DNA from: an uncultured Lachnospiraceae bacterium
GTDB lineage: Bacteria > Bacillota > Clostridia > Lachnospirales > Lachnospiraceae
Assembly: GCA_905236925.1 (NCBI GenBank)
Contig: CAJOQS010000244.1
Location: 1 to 13,629 of the forward strand
Reading direction: 5' to 3'
Length of the DNA stretch: 13,629 nt
In this document: one piece after another, positions 7,503 to 13,629 of the stretch
Numbering within the stretch: the first letter of the stretch is position 1
Layout: every line of letters begins with the position of its first letter
Notes under the pieces: model-generated
Databases searched by the model: none
Seen by the model: only the letters and a program-made list of their open reading frames with translations
What the model was told of the DNA's origin: nothing
Position numbers and translations under genes: made by a program

Positions 7503-7987
7503 GGTGATACCATCATCCTTTCATCTGTCTCTTCCTGCTCCATTGTAATGCCGTGTTCTTTATATTTCTTAAGGACAAAGTGCGTTGCGGTGCTGAGGAT
7601 CGCCTCCATAGGGGCAAGTTTGCCCGAAACAAAGCTCGCGACTTCACGCATGCTCTTGCCTTTTATGATGACGGTAAGATCAAATCCGCCCGACATCAGA
7701 TACACTGTTTCAACCTCGGAAAACTTATATATCCTTTCCGCGATCTTATCGAAGCCCTGTCCGCGCTGAGGTGTGACCTTGACCTCTATGAGTGCGGTGA
7801 TCTTCTCGTTCGAAACCTTGTCCCAGTTGATCAAGGTGGGGTATCCGCAGATGATCTTGTCCGCCTCCATCTCGGCGATGGCTGCGGCTATCTCCTCCTG
7901 AGGGCGCCCGAGCATTATTGCGAGTTCAGGCAGCTCCAGCTTTGAATTACGCTCAATTGTCTTTAATATCTGTTCCTTCAGTTCCAT
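7499..7987 (-). CDS. Lrp/AsnC-family transcriptional regulator
   Basis: 162-aa feast/famine regulator. An N-terminal winged helix-turn-helix (about 3-55; LPELAIMLGRPQEEIAAAI as the HTH core, then the DKIICGYPTLINWDKV wing) is followed by an alpha/beta RAM domain (about 62-145; TALIEVKVTPQRGQGFDKIA and the VYLMSGGFDLTVII strand) that normally binds an amino acid and drives oligomerisation. The acidic tail after about 145 is unremarkable. The ATG at 7987 has GGGAG/GAGAG about 10-12 bases upstream. Its TGA overlaps the aminotransferase GTG, and such regulator-aminotransferase pairs are usually functionally linked and autoregulated. It lies 25 bases after the AIR-synthase-like gene. Confidence 0.93.
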   Translation of the reverse strand: MELKEQILKTIERNSKLELPELAIMLGRPQEEIAAAIAEMEADKIICGYPTLINWDKVSNEKITALIEVKVTPQRGQGFDKIAERIYKFSEVETVYLMSGGFDLTVIIKGKSMREVASFVSGKLAPMEAILSTATHFVLKKYKEHGITMEQEETDERMMVSP

Positions 7988-8012
7988 GACTCTTTGCTCT
8001 CCCTCTGTTATT

Positions 8013-8507
8013 CTACTTTCCTGTCAGATATGTGATGACACCGTGGTTGATAAGCCCGCGCGTATTGTCATTGGTTGTGTATCCGATGACCGCAGCCGGA
8101 TATCCAAGCTCCCTGAGCCTGTCCACCGCAGCGGTTCCGTTCTCACAGCACGCGATTATGCAGCCGAGACTGTTCATCAGATAGGGATTCCTGTCGCTGA
8201 TCTCCGCTATTTCAATAACAAACTGGCTGACCGGAATATCCTCCAGCCGGACACGCAGACCGCATGAGAGTGTTTCTCCAAGTGCCCACAGACTTCTGCA
8301 GATCCCCTGCTTCCCGACGATAAAGGTGTCGCATCCCAGCCTTGTGAGCTCCTGCAGACAGTTTTCGTCGGCAAACTCAGCCCTGAGGGAGGAAATACCT
8401 CCGGTAAGGTAACGGGTGCTGTACTTCTCCTTAAGACCTTCCTGCTGCTCTTCCACCAGTTCAAGAGTACCTGCTTCGGCCACTCTTCCGATAAGTAAGA
8501 TGTCCAT
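8013..8507 (-). CDS. Stand-alone AIR synthase C-terminal (AIRS_C-like) domain protein
   Basis: 164-aa protein of unclear function. From residue 2 (DILLIGRVAEAGTLELVEEQ) to the end (NPYLMNSLGCIIACC..., YPAAVIGYTTNDN) it reads like the C-terminal half of AIR-synthase/HypE-type proteins: the opening strand that follows the nucleotide-binding half, the IPVSQFVIEIAEISDRNPYLMNSLG segment matching the IPIREE...GLDPLYLISSG region, and the closing AVIGxxT strand. The N-terminal ATP-binding half is absent, and the family's DxTEGG-type loop is here GKQGICRSL. An ATG at 8507 with a poor ribosome binding site (GCGGGA, or CGGAG farther up) is the first sensible start; no N-terminal half is encoded upstream. 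Followed by the Lrp regulator after 25 bases. Several Cys residues (51, 59, 70, 82, 115, 120-121) may be noteworthy. Domain call is from memory of the family; function is unknown. Confidence 0.68.
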   Translation of the reverse strand: MDILLIGRVAEAGTLELVEEQQEGLKEKYSTRYLTGGISSLRAEFADENCLQELTRLGCDTFIVGKQGICRSLWALGETLSCGLRVRLEDIPVSQFVIEIAEISDRNPYLMNSLGCIIACCENGTAAVDRLRELGYPAAVIGYTTNDNTRGLINHGVITYLTGK

Positions 8508-8529
8508 TCCCGCTGCCGCTCCGTCGTGC

Positions 8530-8557
8530 TTGAAGTTTACTTGAAATAGTTTATACT
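8530..8557 (+). promoter_or_regulatory. Candidate sigma-A promoter for the plus-strand gene
   Basis: TTGAAG (8530-8535), a 16-base spacer and TATACT (8552-8557) form a reasonable sigma-A promoter on the plus strand (4/6 and 5/6 matches). Transcription from about 8564 would give a leader of roughly 140 bases that is antisense to the whole small membrane gene at 8576-8677. The AT-rich core is nearly symmetric (ATAGT/ACTAT), so a minus-strand promoter for the AIRS_C-like gene at the same place cannot be excluded, but no good minus -35 is seen. Confidence 0.4.
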
Positions 8558-8575
8558 ATGTACAGGAAACGGTTC

Positions 8576-8677
8576 TCACACCAGCGACGCAACAAGCGCG
8601 GCAATCATTGCAACTACGAGAACCGAAACGATCACGATCGTGATCACCCTTCTGGTTTTTCCGCTAAATAAGTTCAT
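8576..8677 (-). CDS. 33-aa single-pass membrane protein (Prli42/DUF4044-like)
   Basis: Short open frame with an ATG at 8677 and TGA at 8576-8578. A perfect AAGGAG (8684-8689) sits six bases upstream of the ATG, one of the best ribosome binding sites in the window, which is the main reason to believe it. The product has a short polar, basic N-terminus (MNLFSGKTRR) and then an unbroken hydrophobic segment of Val, Ile, Ala and Leu to the C-terminus (about 11-33), with almost no extracellular tail. Length, the KTRR stop-transfer cluster and the single helix resemble Prli42/DUF4044-type miniproteins of Firmicutes, which anchor the stressosome in Listeria; that identity is inference only. It is divergent from the plus-strand gene with 29 bases between start codons, and about 70 bases upstream of the AIRS_C-like gene on the same strand. 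Confidence 0.7.
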   Translation of the reverse strand: MNLFSGKTRRVITIVIVSVLVVAMIAALVASLV

Positions 8678-8683
8678 TGTTTA

Positions 8684-8698
8684 CTCCTTGCTGAAAGG
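8684..8698. promoter_or_regulatory. Back-to-back ribosome binding sites of a divergent gene pair
   Basis: AAGGAG on the minus strand (8684-8689) serves the small membrane protein starting at 8677. GAAAGG on the plus strand (8693-8698) serves the gene starting at 8707. They are separated by four bases, leaving no room for promoters between the genes, so each transcript must begin within or beyond the other gene. Confidence 0.7.
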
Positions 8699-8706
8699 TT
8701 TTTATC

Positions 8707-9309
8707 ATGCCTAAAATACTGATCCTGGTTCTTATATTTTCCGCCTGGCTCGCATACGAGATCAAAAAAAATACCCGTCAGGCCAGTGAAGACTCCAAAC
8801 GCTTCTGGGAACGCGAGAGCGAAGCCCTCCTTACCCCCAGAAAGAGCATCGATGATGTCAGATTCATCAGTATACCGGAGGATATAATCCCCCGTGACGA
8901 TCTTCGTAACGAAAATGAGGGAAATTCACAGGACCTTGTGACTCCCATCATACAATCCGTCGAATATGACGAGGATGAGGAAGAAAACGAATCCGAGGCC
9001 ACCGCACGCGAACGTGTCTCCTCCATAAGCGCAGAGCTGCGAGGGCTCTCCAAAAAGAAGATCGCGGACCTGTCGGAATACACAAACACCGACTTACGTA
9101 TAAAATACGGATCTCCGAATTTTACGAAGCTATCGACCGCAGACTCCAATTATATCAGACTTGTTCAGGTGCTTCCCATTCTCATCAGCTCACTTATGGT
9201 TCTCTCCCGAACGGAAGAAGCCCGGAAACTCCTTGATTTCTGCGACGAAAACGACATTTCCACCGCTCGTATCAAAGCACTCCGCTCCGAACTCGGAAAA
9301 GAAGTCTGA
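8707..9309 (+). CDS. Conserved-looking membrane-anchored hypothetical protein
   Basis: 200-aa protein, the only plus-strand gene here. An N-terminal hydrophobic helix (about 3-18) without a cleavable signal site is followed by a Lys/Arg/Glu-rich helix (KKNTRQASEDSKRFWERE, 20-37). Then come a segment RKSIDDVRFISIPEDIIP (45-62), an acidic linker (86-98), and a helical C-terminal region (about 100-200) containing LSEYTNTDLRIKYGSPN and a TPR-like helix pair (RTEEARKLLDFCDENDIS). The overall pattern (anchor, charged helix, RKSxDxxxxIxIP, then TNTDLxxxYG) resembles hypothetical proteins I associate with Clostridia, but I know no function. By topology the bulk is probably cytoplasmic (charge is higher after the helix). 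Start ATG at 8707 has GAAAGG eight bases upstream. An A8 run at 8764-8771 early in the frame is a slippage-prone site. It converges on nth with 35 bases between stops. Confidence 0.85.
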   Translation: MPKILILVLIFSAWLAYEIKKNTRQASEDSKRFWERESEALLTPRKSIDDVRFISIPEDIIPRDDLRNENEGNSQDLVTPIIQSVEYDEDEEENESEATARERVSSISAELRGLSKKKIADLSEYTNTDLRIKYGSPNFTKLSTADSNYIRLVQVLPILISSLMVLSRTEEARKLLDFCDENDISTARIKALRSELGKEV

Positions 9310-9319
9310 ACTTCTTTCC
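9295..9319. repeat. Hairpin at the end of the plus-strand gene
   Basis: GGAAAAGAAGT (9295-9305) pairs with ACTTCTTTCC (9310-9319) with one bulged A and a CTGA loop that holds the stop codon. No T-tract follows on either strand, so it is not a standard terminator, but it lies exactly in the convergent junction where transcription should end. Confidence 0.4.
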
Positions 9320-9329
9320 ATCGTATCAT

Positions 9330-9379
9330 CCGGAGGGCTTTTTGTCAATTTTTCCGCGCTTTTTCACGGCGCCCTCCGG
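9330..9379. repeat. Inverted repeat across the nth stop codon
   Basis: Perfect 9-base arms CCGGAGGGC (9330-9338) and GCCCTCCGG (9371-9379) enclose 32 bases containing three T5 tracts on the plus strand. One arm is inside the last codons of nth, the other is between the convergent genes. The loop is long for a terminator; it may stabilise 3' ends of both transcripts, or be chance. Confidence 0.4.
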
Positions 9380-10001
9380 CTGCCGCATATGCACATATTC
9401 CGTTCAGAAAACACTCGCCGCATTTCGGATGTCCCGATATGCACAGCTGCCTCCCGTGAGTGATGAGCTGCTGGTTCAGCGCTCCCCAATGATCCTCGGG
9501 AAACAGCTTCATCAGTTCGAACTCCGCCTTTACGGGATCATCCGTATCGGTCAGTCCGAGCAGCCTGGAAACCCTCTTTACATGGGTATCCACCACAACA
9601 CTCGGTATATTAAATATATGTGTTCTTACGACATTAGCCGTTTTTCTGCCCACTCCCGGAAGTCCCGTCAGTTCTTCGATATCCGAAGGAAGCTCCCCTC
9701 CATACTTCTCTAAGAGGACCATTGCCGCCTCCTTGATGTGAAGCGCCTTATTGTGGTAGAAGCCTGTCGAATGTATATCCTGCTCAAGCTCTGCGATGTC
9801 TGCGGCGGCAAAGTCTTCGAGACGCGGATATTTCACGTATAGCTCGCGCGTGACCATGTTCACTCTTGCGTCCGTACACTGTGCCGACAGGATCGTTGCA
9901 AAAAGCAGCTGCCACGGCTCCCTGTATTCGAGAAAACAGGGCTGCGGGGGATAATGCTCGTCCAGCAGCCCCATCAGTTCCTTGATCTTTTTTCCGGTCA
10001 C
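9345..10001 (-). CDS. nth: Endonuclease III (DNA glycosylase/AP lyase)
   Basis: 218-aa base-excision repair enzyme that removes oxidised pyrimidines and cleaves at abasic sites. The HhH motif LTGLPGVGRKTANVV (111-125) carries the catalytic lysine K120, the GPD-type segment VVDTHVKRVSRLLGL has the catalytic D138, and the C-terminal [4Fe-4S] loop has Cys187, 194, 197 and 203 with C-x6-C-x2-C-x5-C spacing. These positions match Escherichia coli Nth numbering, so the protein is full length and unlikely to carry internal indels. The start is GTG at 10001, overlapping the amylase TGA by four bases (GTGA), with GAGG eight bases upstream. The tail after the cluster (RREKARKN) is basic. As the last gene of the M23-amylase-nth operon it has no evident functional tie to its neighbours. 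Confidence 0.96.
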   Translation of the reverse strand: MTGKKIKELMGLLDEHYPPQPCFLEYREPWQLLFATILSAQCTDARVNMVTRELYVKYPRLEDFAAADIAELEQDIHSTGFYHNKALHIKEAAMVLLEKYGGELPSDIEELTGLPGVGRKTANVVRTHIFNIPSVVVDTHVKRVSRLLGLTDTDDPVKAEFELMKLFPEDHWGALNQQLITHGRQLCISGHPKCGECFLNGICAYAAAGGRREKARKN

Positions 10002-12148
10002 TGCAGATACCTCATAAGATTCTTCATAACCATCGCGGTATGCGGCTGAATGTGCATGGAGATAACGCCCTTCTCCGCGTGATACATCTCCGCGTTGAAA
10101 TTATAGCCGCTGTCGTTGGTCTCCACGAGACGTACCATGGTCATACTGTCGTCATTTGCGACCTCCCAGACCGGAATGTCGATATTGTGGGGAACATCAT
10201 CATTGTTGACGATGGTTATTATCCATTCGCTGAAATTGAAGCGTCCGTAAGCTATCACGCCGCGTTCGCCCGCGAGGAATTTGATCGATCCCGTTCTCAG
10301 CGATTCGTAGGCCTTATGTATCCTGATCATTTCCCTGTAGAAGCGGAGCAGATACTGGTCTTCTCTGCCCCACGGATACGTTCTCCGGCTGTCGGGATCG
10401 GTCCATCCGCACACTCCCGCCTCGTCGCCGTAATACAGACAGGGCGCTCCGGGCCAGGTCATCTGTATGACTATGGCTTCGCGCATGCACCATGGCCTGA
10501 TATCCCACGATGCCTCATCGGTTCCCCTTGAAGCCAGCCTTCCGACCTTGCGGTTTGTCCTGGTCAGGAACCTTGAATGATCGTGGTTTGAAAGCTGATT
10601 CATCGCTGTCAGGAGGCTCTGCGTGTTCATGCGGCTCATGTGGTAGAGCATCGCGCCGTAGAAGGCATCCTGATTCTGTATCATATCCTCACGATAGGCG
10701 TCGCTGTGCTTTTCCATTCCGGTCAGGAACCATGTCACAGGCTCCATGAACGCCTCGTAATTCATGATCGTGTCCCATTCGCCGCCCTTGAGCCATGCTC
10801 CGGAACCCTCGTAGTTTTCCGCTATGATGACAGCCTCCGGATTAGCCGACTTGACGGCTTCTCTGAACTTTCTCCAGAAGCTGTGGTTGAACTCCTCCGA
10901 GTACCCCAGATCCGCTGCCACATCGAGTCTCCAGCCGTCACAGTTATACGGTGGTGAAACCCATTTTTTAGCGATATTGAGCACGTATTCTACAAGTTCG
11001 GGCGAACCCTCGTAATTCAGCTTGGGAAGCGTATCATGCCCCCACCAGCCGTCGTAGGAATCGTTATCGGGCCAGTCATCCTTACTGAACCTGAAAAAGC
11101 TCCTGTACGGCGAATCCGCATGCCTGTAGGCACCCTTTTCGAAGCCCTCGGCTCCGTCATATATCAATTCTCTGTCCAACCACTTGTTAAATGATCCGCA
11201 ATGGTTGAACACTCCGTCGAGAATGACCCTGATCCCGCGTTTATGACAGGCTGCGACAAAATCGGCGAAGAATTCATTGCTGGCTTTGAGGTTTTTGAAA
11301 TCCGTTACCCTTGCAATATACCGCTCCGCATGGGAATTGTCCGTATCTCCGTTCCTTAAGAGTTCTCCGCGGTCTTCCGGTATAACGGTCAGGTGAGGAT
11401 CGATGTGGTCATAATCCTGTATATCGTATTTATGGTTAGACGGGGAAACAAACAGCGGATTAAAATAGATCACTTCAATTCCCAGATCCTTCAGATAATC
11501 CAGCTTCTTCCATACCCCGCCTAGATCGCCTCCGTAGAAGATAAAGACATCGTTGGTCTCGGGCGGCTTGTTCCAGTCGAGTATTCCCCTTGTATATCCG
11601 TTGATGTAATAATACTCATTGTCAAAGGTGGAGTTAACGTTATCGGCATTGCAGAACCTGTCCGCAAAGATCTGGTACATTACCGCACCCTTGGCCCAGT
11701 CCGGAGTCCTGAAACCCGGCATTATCCAGAAATCATAGCTTTCGTCGTGGGTTTCGGATACACCGACTGCATTGTAAAAATAATAGTTTTCCGCACACCA
11801 GATCAGGAAATAATACGGAACGTTGTCCTCTCCGGTGGTGTATGTGCACTCGTAAAGGTCAAACAACGGATTGGAGCCTACGAGATTCATGGTAATACGC
11901 TGGTTTCCGACAACGCATACAACTGCCGAAGCATTGCCGCGCGCCACCCTGATACGGAGTTTTACCTTCTCGTTAACTCCGGGTTCGGGAGGTATCCGGT
12001 AATCAGAGGTACCGTCACTGAACACCGCCCTGCGGATAAACCGGGTGGTCATGAATCCGATATTAGAATCCGACATTGCCTCTACAGGCGCATAATAACC
12101 GTTGAGCGCTCTGTCGTGATGTTGTTCACTTCCGGGATAAAATTCCAT
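9998..12148 (-). CDS. GH13 alpha-amylase family enzyme, neopullulanase/maltogenic amylase-like
   Basis: 716-aa glycoside hydrolase. Numbering here counts from TTG at 12154 (718 aa). An N-terminal beta-sandwich, CBM34-like (about 35-145), precedes the (beta/alpha)8 barrel that begins at TPDWAKGAVMYQIFADRF (150-167). The GH13 motifs are region I DGVFNH (313-318), region II GWRLDVA with nucleophile D411, region III IIAENYEGS with acid/base E446, and region IV NQLSNHDHSR with transition-state stabiliser D525; a C-terminal beta domain follows (about 625-718). No signal peptide, so it acts inside the cell on imported maltodextrins, pullulan fragments or cyclodextrins, as known for GH13_20-type enzymes. 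Start: ATG at 12148 has GGAAGGG at good spacing; the TTG two codons earlier is only a couple of bases from that site and is unlikely. It lies 35 bases after the M23 gene and overlaps nth by four bases. Confidence 0.92.
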   Translation of the reverse strand: MEFYPGSEQHHDRALNGYYAPVEAMSDSNIGFMTTRFIRRAVFSDGTSDYRIPPEPGVNEKVKLRIRVARGNASAVVCVVGNQRITMNLVGSNPLFDLYECTYTTGEDNVPYYFLIWCAENYYFYNAVGVSETHDESYDFWIMPGFRTPDWAKGAVMYQIFADRFCNADNVNSTFDNEYYYINGYTRGILDWNKPPETNDVFIFYGGDLGGVWKKLDYLKDLGIEVIYFNPLFVSPSNHKYDIQDYDHIDPHLTVIPEDRGELLRNGDTDNSHAERYIARVTDFKNLKASNEFFADFVAACHKRGIRVILDGVFNHCGSFNKWLDRELIYDGAEGFEKGAYRHADSPYRSFFRFSKDDWPDNDSYDGWWGHDTLPKLNYEGSPELVEYVLNIAKKWVSPPYNCDGWRLDVAADLGYSEEFNHSFWRKFREAVKSANPEAVIIAENYEGSGAWLKGGEWDTIMNYEAFMEPVTWFLTGMEKHSDAYREDMIQNQDAFYGAMLYHMSRMNTQSLLTAMNQLSNHDHSRFLTRTNRKVGRLASRGTDEASWDIRPWCMREAIVIQMTWPGAPCLYYGDEAGVCGWTDPDSRRTYPWGREDQYLLRFYREMIRIHKAYESLRTGSIKFLAGERGVIAYGRFNFSEWIITIVNNDDVPHNIDIPVWEVANDDSMTMVRLVETNDSGYNFNAEMYHAEKGVISMHIQPHTAMVMKNLMRYLQ

Positions 12149-12183
12149 AAACAAGCCCTTCCATAATCAACTGATTTTCAGGA

Positions 12184-13539
12184 TCATTCCAAATGTCCTA
12201 TATAAGGTTCCGGATCAATGTAAACACCGTTGGACTGTATACCGAAATGGAGATGCGGTCCGGTCGAGCATCCTGTGCTTCCGCACAAACCGATCACCTG
12301 TCCCTGCTTAACATAGTCCCCGACTTCAACCTTGAACGAGCCCTTCAGCATGTGCATATATACCGTAACAAGCCCGCATTCATGCTCTATCTTGATATAA
12401 TAGCCCGCAGAACTGTTGTTGGTCGCAACGATGACCGTTCCTGCCAGCACGGCGACGATAGGCGAACCTGACTTGCCGCCTATATCCCATCCCTGATGGT
12501 ATGTACTCGCTCCGGGCAGAGGTGCCTTTCGGGGTCCGAACTTTGAGAAGGTTGAGTGATCACCCGGCAGCGGCCAGATCATATTGTAGGGATCGGTCTC
12601 GTCGGTCTGGACCACATAATTGATCGCATCGGGGTCATAGACCTTTGACCCGCTCGTTCCGCTCTTCCTTGCTTCTGCCGCCCTCTGCTCAGCGAGCCTT
12701 CTCTTTTCTTCCTCCTGACGCAGGCGCTCCTCTTCTTCCTTGCGCTTGCGTTCCTCTTCTTCGACACGCTTCTCTTCGGCAGCGATGATCTCCTCAATCT
12801 CGAATTCCTGACTGCTTATCTGATCGATATAATTGAACAGAACCTCGTCCGCTATTCCGAGCTGCTCGCAGACAGCCTCGATCTCGGCGGATTTCAGATC
12901 ATACAGCTCCTGTATAGTTGCCTGCTCGAGCTCCTCTCGTTCCCTCATTGCGGTAAGAGAATCAAGAGTGGCCTCCAGCATCGCCTTCTTGGCCTCTACC
13001 TCCTCACAGGTCTCCTGATATCGCTCCAGAAGTGAGTTGTCGTATTTCTGGATGCTCGAAACGTATTCCATCTGATTCAGGATATCCGAGATGCTTCCTG
13101 CTGTGAGGAGCACGTCAAGATAGGTCGTTTCACCGTTCTCATAGATATACCTGACCCTTTTTTTCATGGTCTCGTACTGTTCGTCGCGTCTTTTCTCCGC
13201 TTCCGTCAGTTCGACGACCGCGTTCTTCAGATCCTCTTCGGTCTGTTTTATCTCATCCTGCAGTTCGATCAGGCGCATGGCTATATCACCGAGCTTTGAG
13301 TCAAGCTCCTCGATATAAGCAGCAATATCGGCCTGCTGTTCTTTATATCTCGCGATCAGCTCTTCCGCCTGCTTCTTCGATTCCTCCAGCTCTTCCTTGT
13401 GCGCTTTTGCCTCAGCAAGCTTTTTTTCATAAGCTTCCTTCGCGGCGGTATCGTATTCGAAACCCACCGCAGACATGGAAGGCGTAAGAAGGACAAGTAC
13501 TGCAAGCAGTATCGCTCCGATCCTGTAAAACCTCTTCAT
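12184..13539 (-). CDS. Secreted coiled-coil M23 murein endopeptidase
   Basis: 451-aa cell-wall hydrolase of the EnvC/NlpD architecture. The signal peptide is about 1-24 (basic MKRFYRIG, hydrophobic core, likely cleavage near SAVG). A long coiled coil covers about 30-245, then comes a highly charged Glu/Lys/Arg single helix (about 245-292), a Gly/Ser hinge (293-298), and an M23 LytM domain (about 320-446). The zinc and catalytic residues all appear present: H348 and D352 in YHQGWDIGG, H396 in VTVYMHM, and H429/H431 in GPHLHFGI. Unlike E. coli EnvC, the domain therefore looks catalytically competent and would cut peptidoglycan cross-links, the coiled coil acting as a regulator as in FtsEX-dependent PcsB/CwlO systems. 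Start ATG at 13539 has AGAGGAG about 11 bases upstream. First gene after a strong promoter. Confidence 0.93.
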   Translation of the reverse strand: MKRFYRIGAILLAVLVLLTPSMSAVGFEYDTAAKEAYEKKLAEAKAHKEELEESKKQAEELIARYKEQQADIAAYIEELDSKLGDIAMRLIELQDEIKQTEEDLKNAVVELTEAEKRRDEQYETMKKRVRYIYENGETTYLDVLLTAGSISDILNQMEYVSSIQKYDNSLLERYQETCEEVEAKKAMLEATLDSLTAMREREELEQATIQELYDLKSAEIEAVCEQLGIADEVLFNYIDQISSQEFEIEEIIAAEEKRVEEEERKRKEEEERLRQEEEKRRLAEQRAAEARKSGTSGSKVYDPDAINYVVQTDETDPYNMIWPLPGDHSTFSKFGPRKAPLPGASTYHQGWDIGGKSGSPIVAVLAGTVIVATNNSSAGYYIKIEHECGLVTVYMHMLKGSFKVEVGDYVKQGQVIGLCGSTGCSTGPHLHFGIQSNGVYIDPEPYIGHLE

Positions 13540-13580
13540 TGTGCAGTTAACTCCTCTTTGTGTCCGGATATCATTATGGC

Positions 13581-13609
13581 AGTATTATTTTATCATATCG
13601 GCGTGTCAA
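13581..13609 (-). promoter_or_regulatory. Sigma-A promoter of the M23-amylase-nth operon
   Basis: A perfect -35 TTGACA (13604-13609, minus strand), a 17-base spacer and a -10 AATACT (13581-13586; 4/6) stand 42 bases upstream of the M23 start codon. The AT-rich spacer contains TATGATAAAAT. Nothing else coding is seen from 13540 to the window edge. Confidence 0.7.
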
Positions 13610-13629
13610 GTTCAAACGAAGATAGAGAT

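Noticed and set aside
8630..8645. Perfect 16-bp palindrome GATCACGATCGTGATC, a possible operator
   Set aside because: It lies inside the small membrane gene and is explained by consecutive Val/Ile/Thr codons (GTG ATC ACG ATC GTG ATC); nothing else supports an operator, although its location near a divergent pair makes it worth remembering.
11747..12166. 139-codon plus-strand frame at the amylase 5' end
   Set aside because: Antisense to the conserved N-terminal domain of the amylase, no ribosome binding site, no recognisable content.
1..13629. CRISPR array, tRNA/rRNA genes, insertion sequences, phage or defence genes
   Set aside because: No regularly spaced repeats, tRNA-like cloverleaf, terminal inverted repeats with a transposase, or nuclease/toxin-type neighbours were seen on either strand.

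Overview
The window looks like ordinary chromosome from an anaerobic, motile Clostridia-type Firmicute, most likely a Lachnospiraceae-like lineage. The reasons are its roughly balanced base composition, clear AGGAGG-type ribosome binding sites, MutS2 with a C-terminal Smr domain, a CheX-type chemotaxis protein, an OmpR/histidine-kinase pair of Gram-positive style, and a Thr-Pro-rich anchored exoprotein. This placement rests on protein character only, not on a marker gene. Apart from one plus-strand gene, everything is coded on the minus strand, densely packed with 4-base overlaps or gaps under 50 bases. No gene-free stretch exceeds 300 bases. I see no tRNA, rRNA, CRISPR array, insertion sequence or phage gene.

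In minus-strand transcription order, from the right edge: (A) 13629-9345 is an operon behind a good sigma-A promoter (13581-13609). It encodes a secreted coiled-coil M23 endopeptidase, a cytoplasmic neopullulanase-like GH13 amylase and endonuclease III. (B) 8707-9309 is the lone plus-strand gene, a conserved-looking membrane-anchored hypothetical that converges on nth. Divergent from it, with only 29 bases between start codons, is an unlisted 33-aa single-pass membrane protein (8576-8677) with a perfect ribosome binding site.

(C) 8507-5819 is a minus-strand run: a stand-alone C-terminal AIR-synthase-type domain protein, an Lrp/AsnC regulator, a PLP aminotransferase overlapping it by GTGA, and a CheX-like phosphatase, closed by a hairpin-plus-T-tract terminator (5775-5806). 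(D) 5768-1 is trmL, mutS2, an OmpR-type response regulator, a sensor histidine kinase, and the 5' two-thirds or less of an anchored trypsin/HtrA-like protein that runs off the left edge. All are spaced by 1-29 bases and probably cotranscribed. The order regulator-kinase-HtrA-like protein suggests an envelope-stress or cell-surface circuit.

The most interesting points are the overlooked small membrane protein in a very tight divergent junction, the AIR-synthase half-protein linked to an Lrp/aminotransferase pair, the apparent loss of the catalytic histidine in the HtrA-like protein, and a terminator sitting directly against the trmL start codon with no visible ribosome binding site. I found no clearly new multi-gene defence or mobile system.
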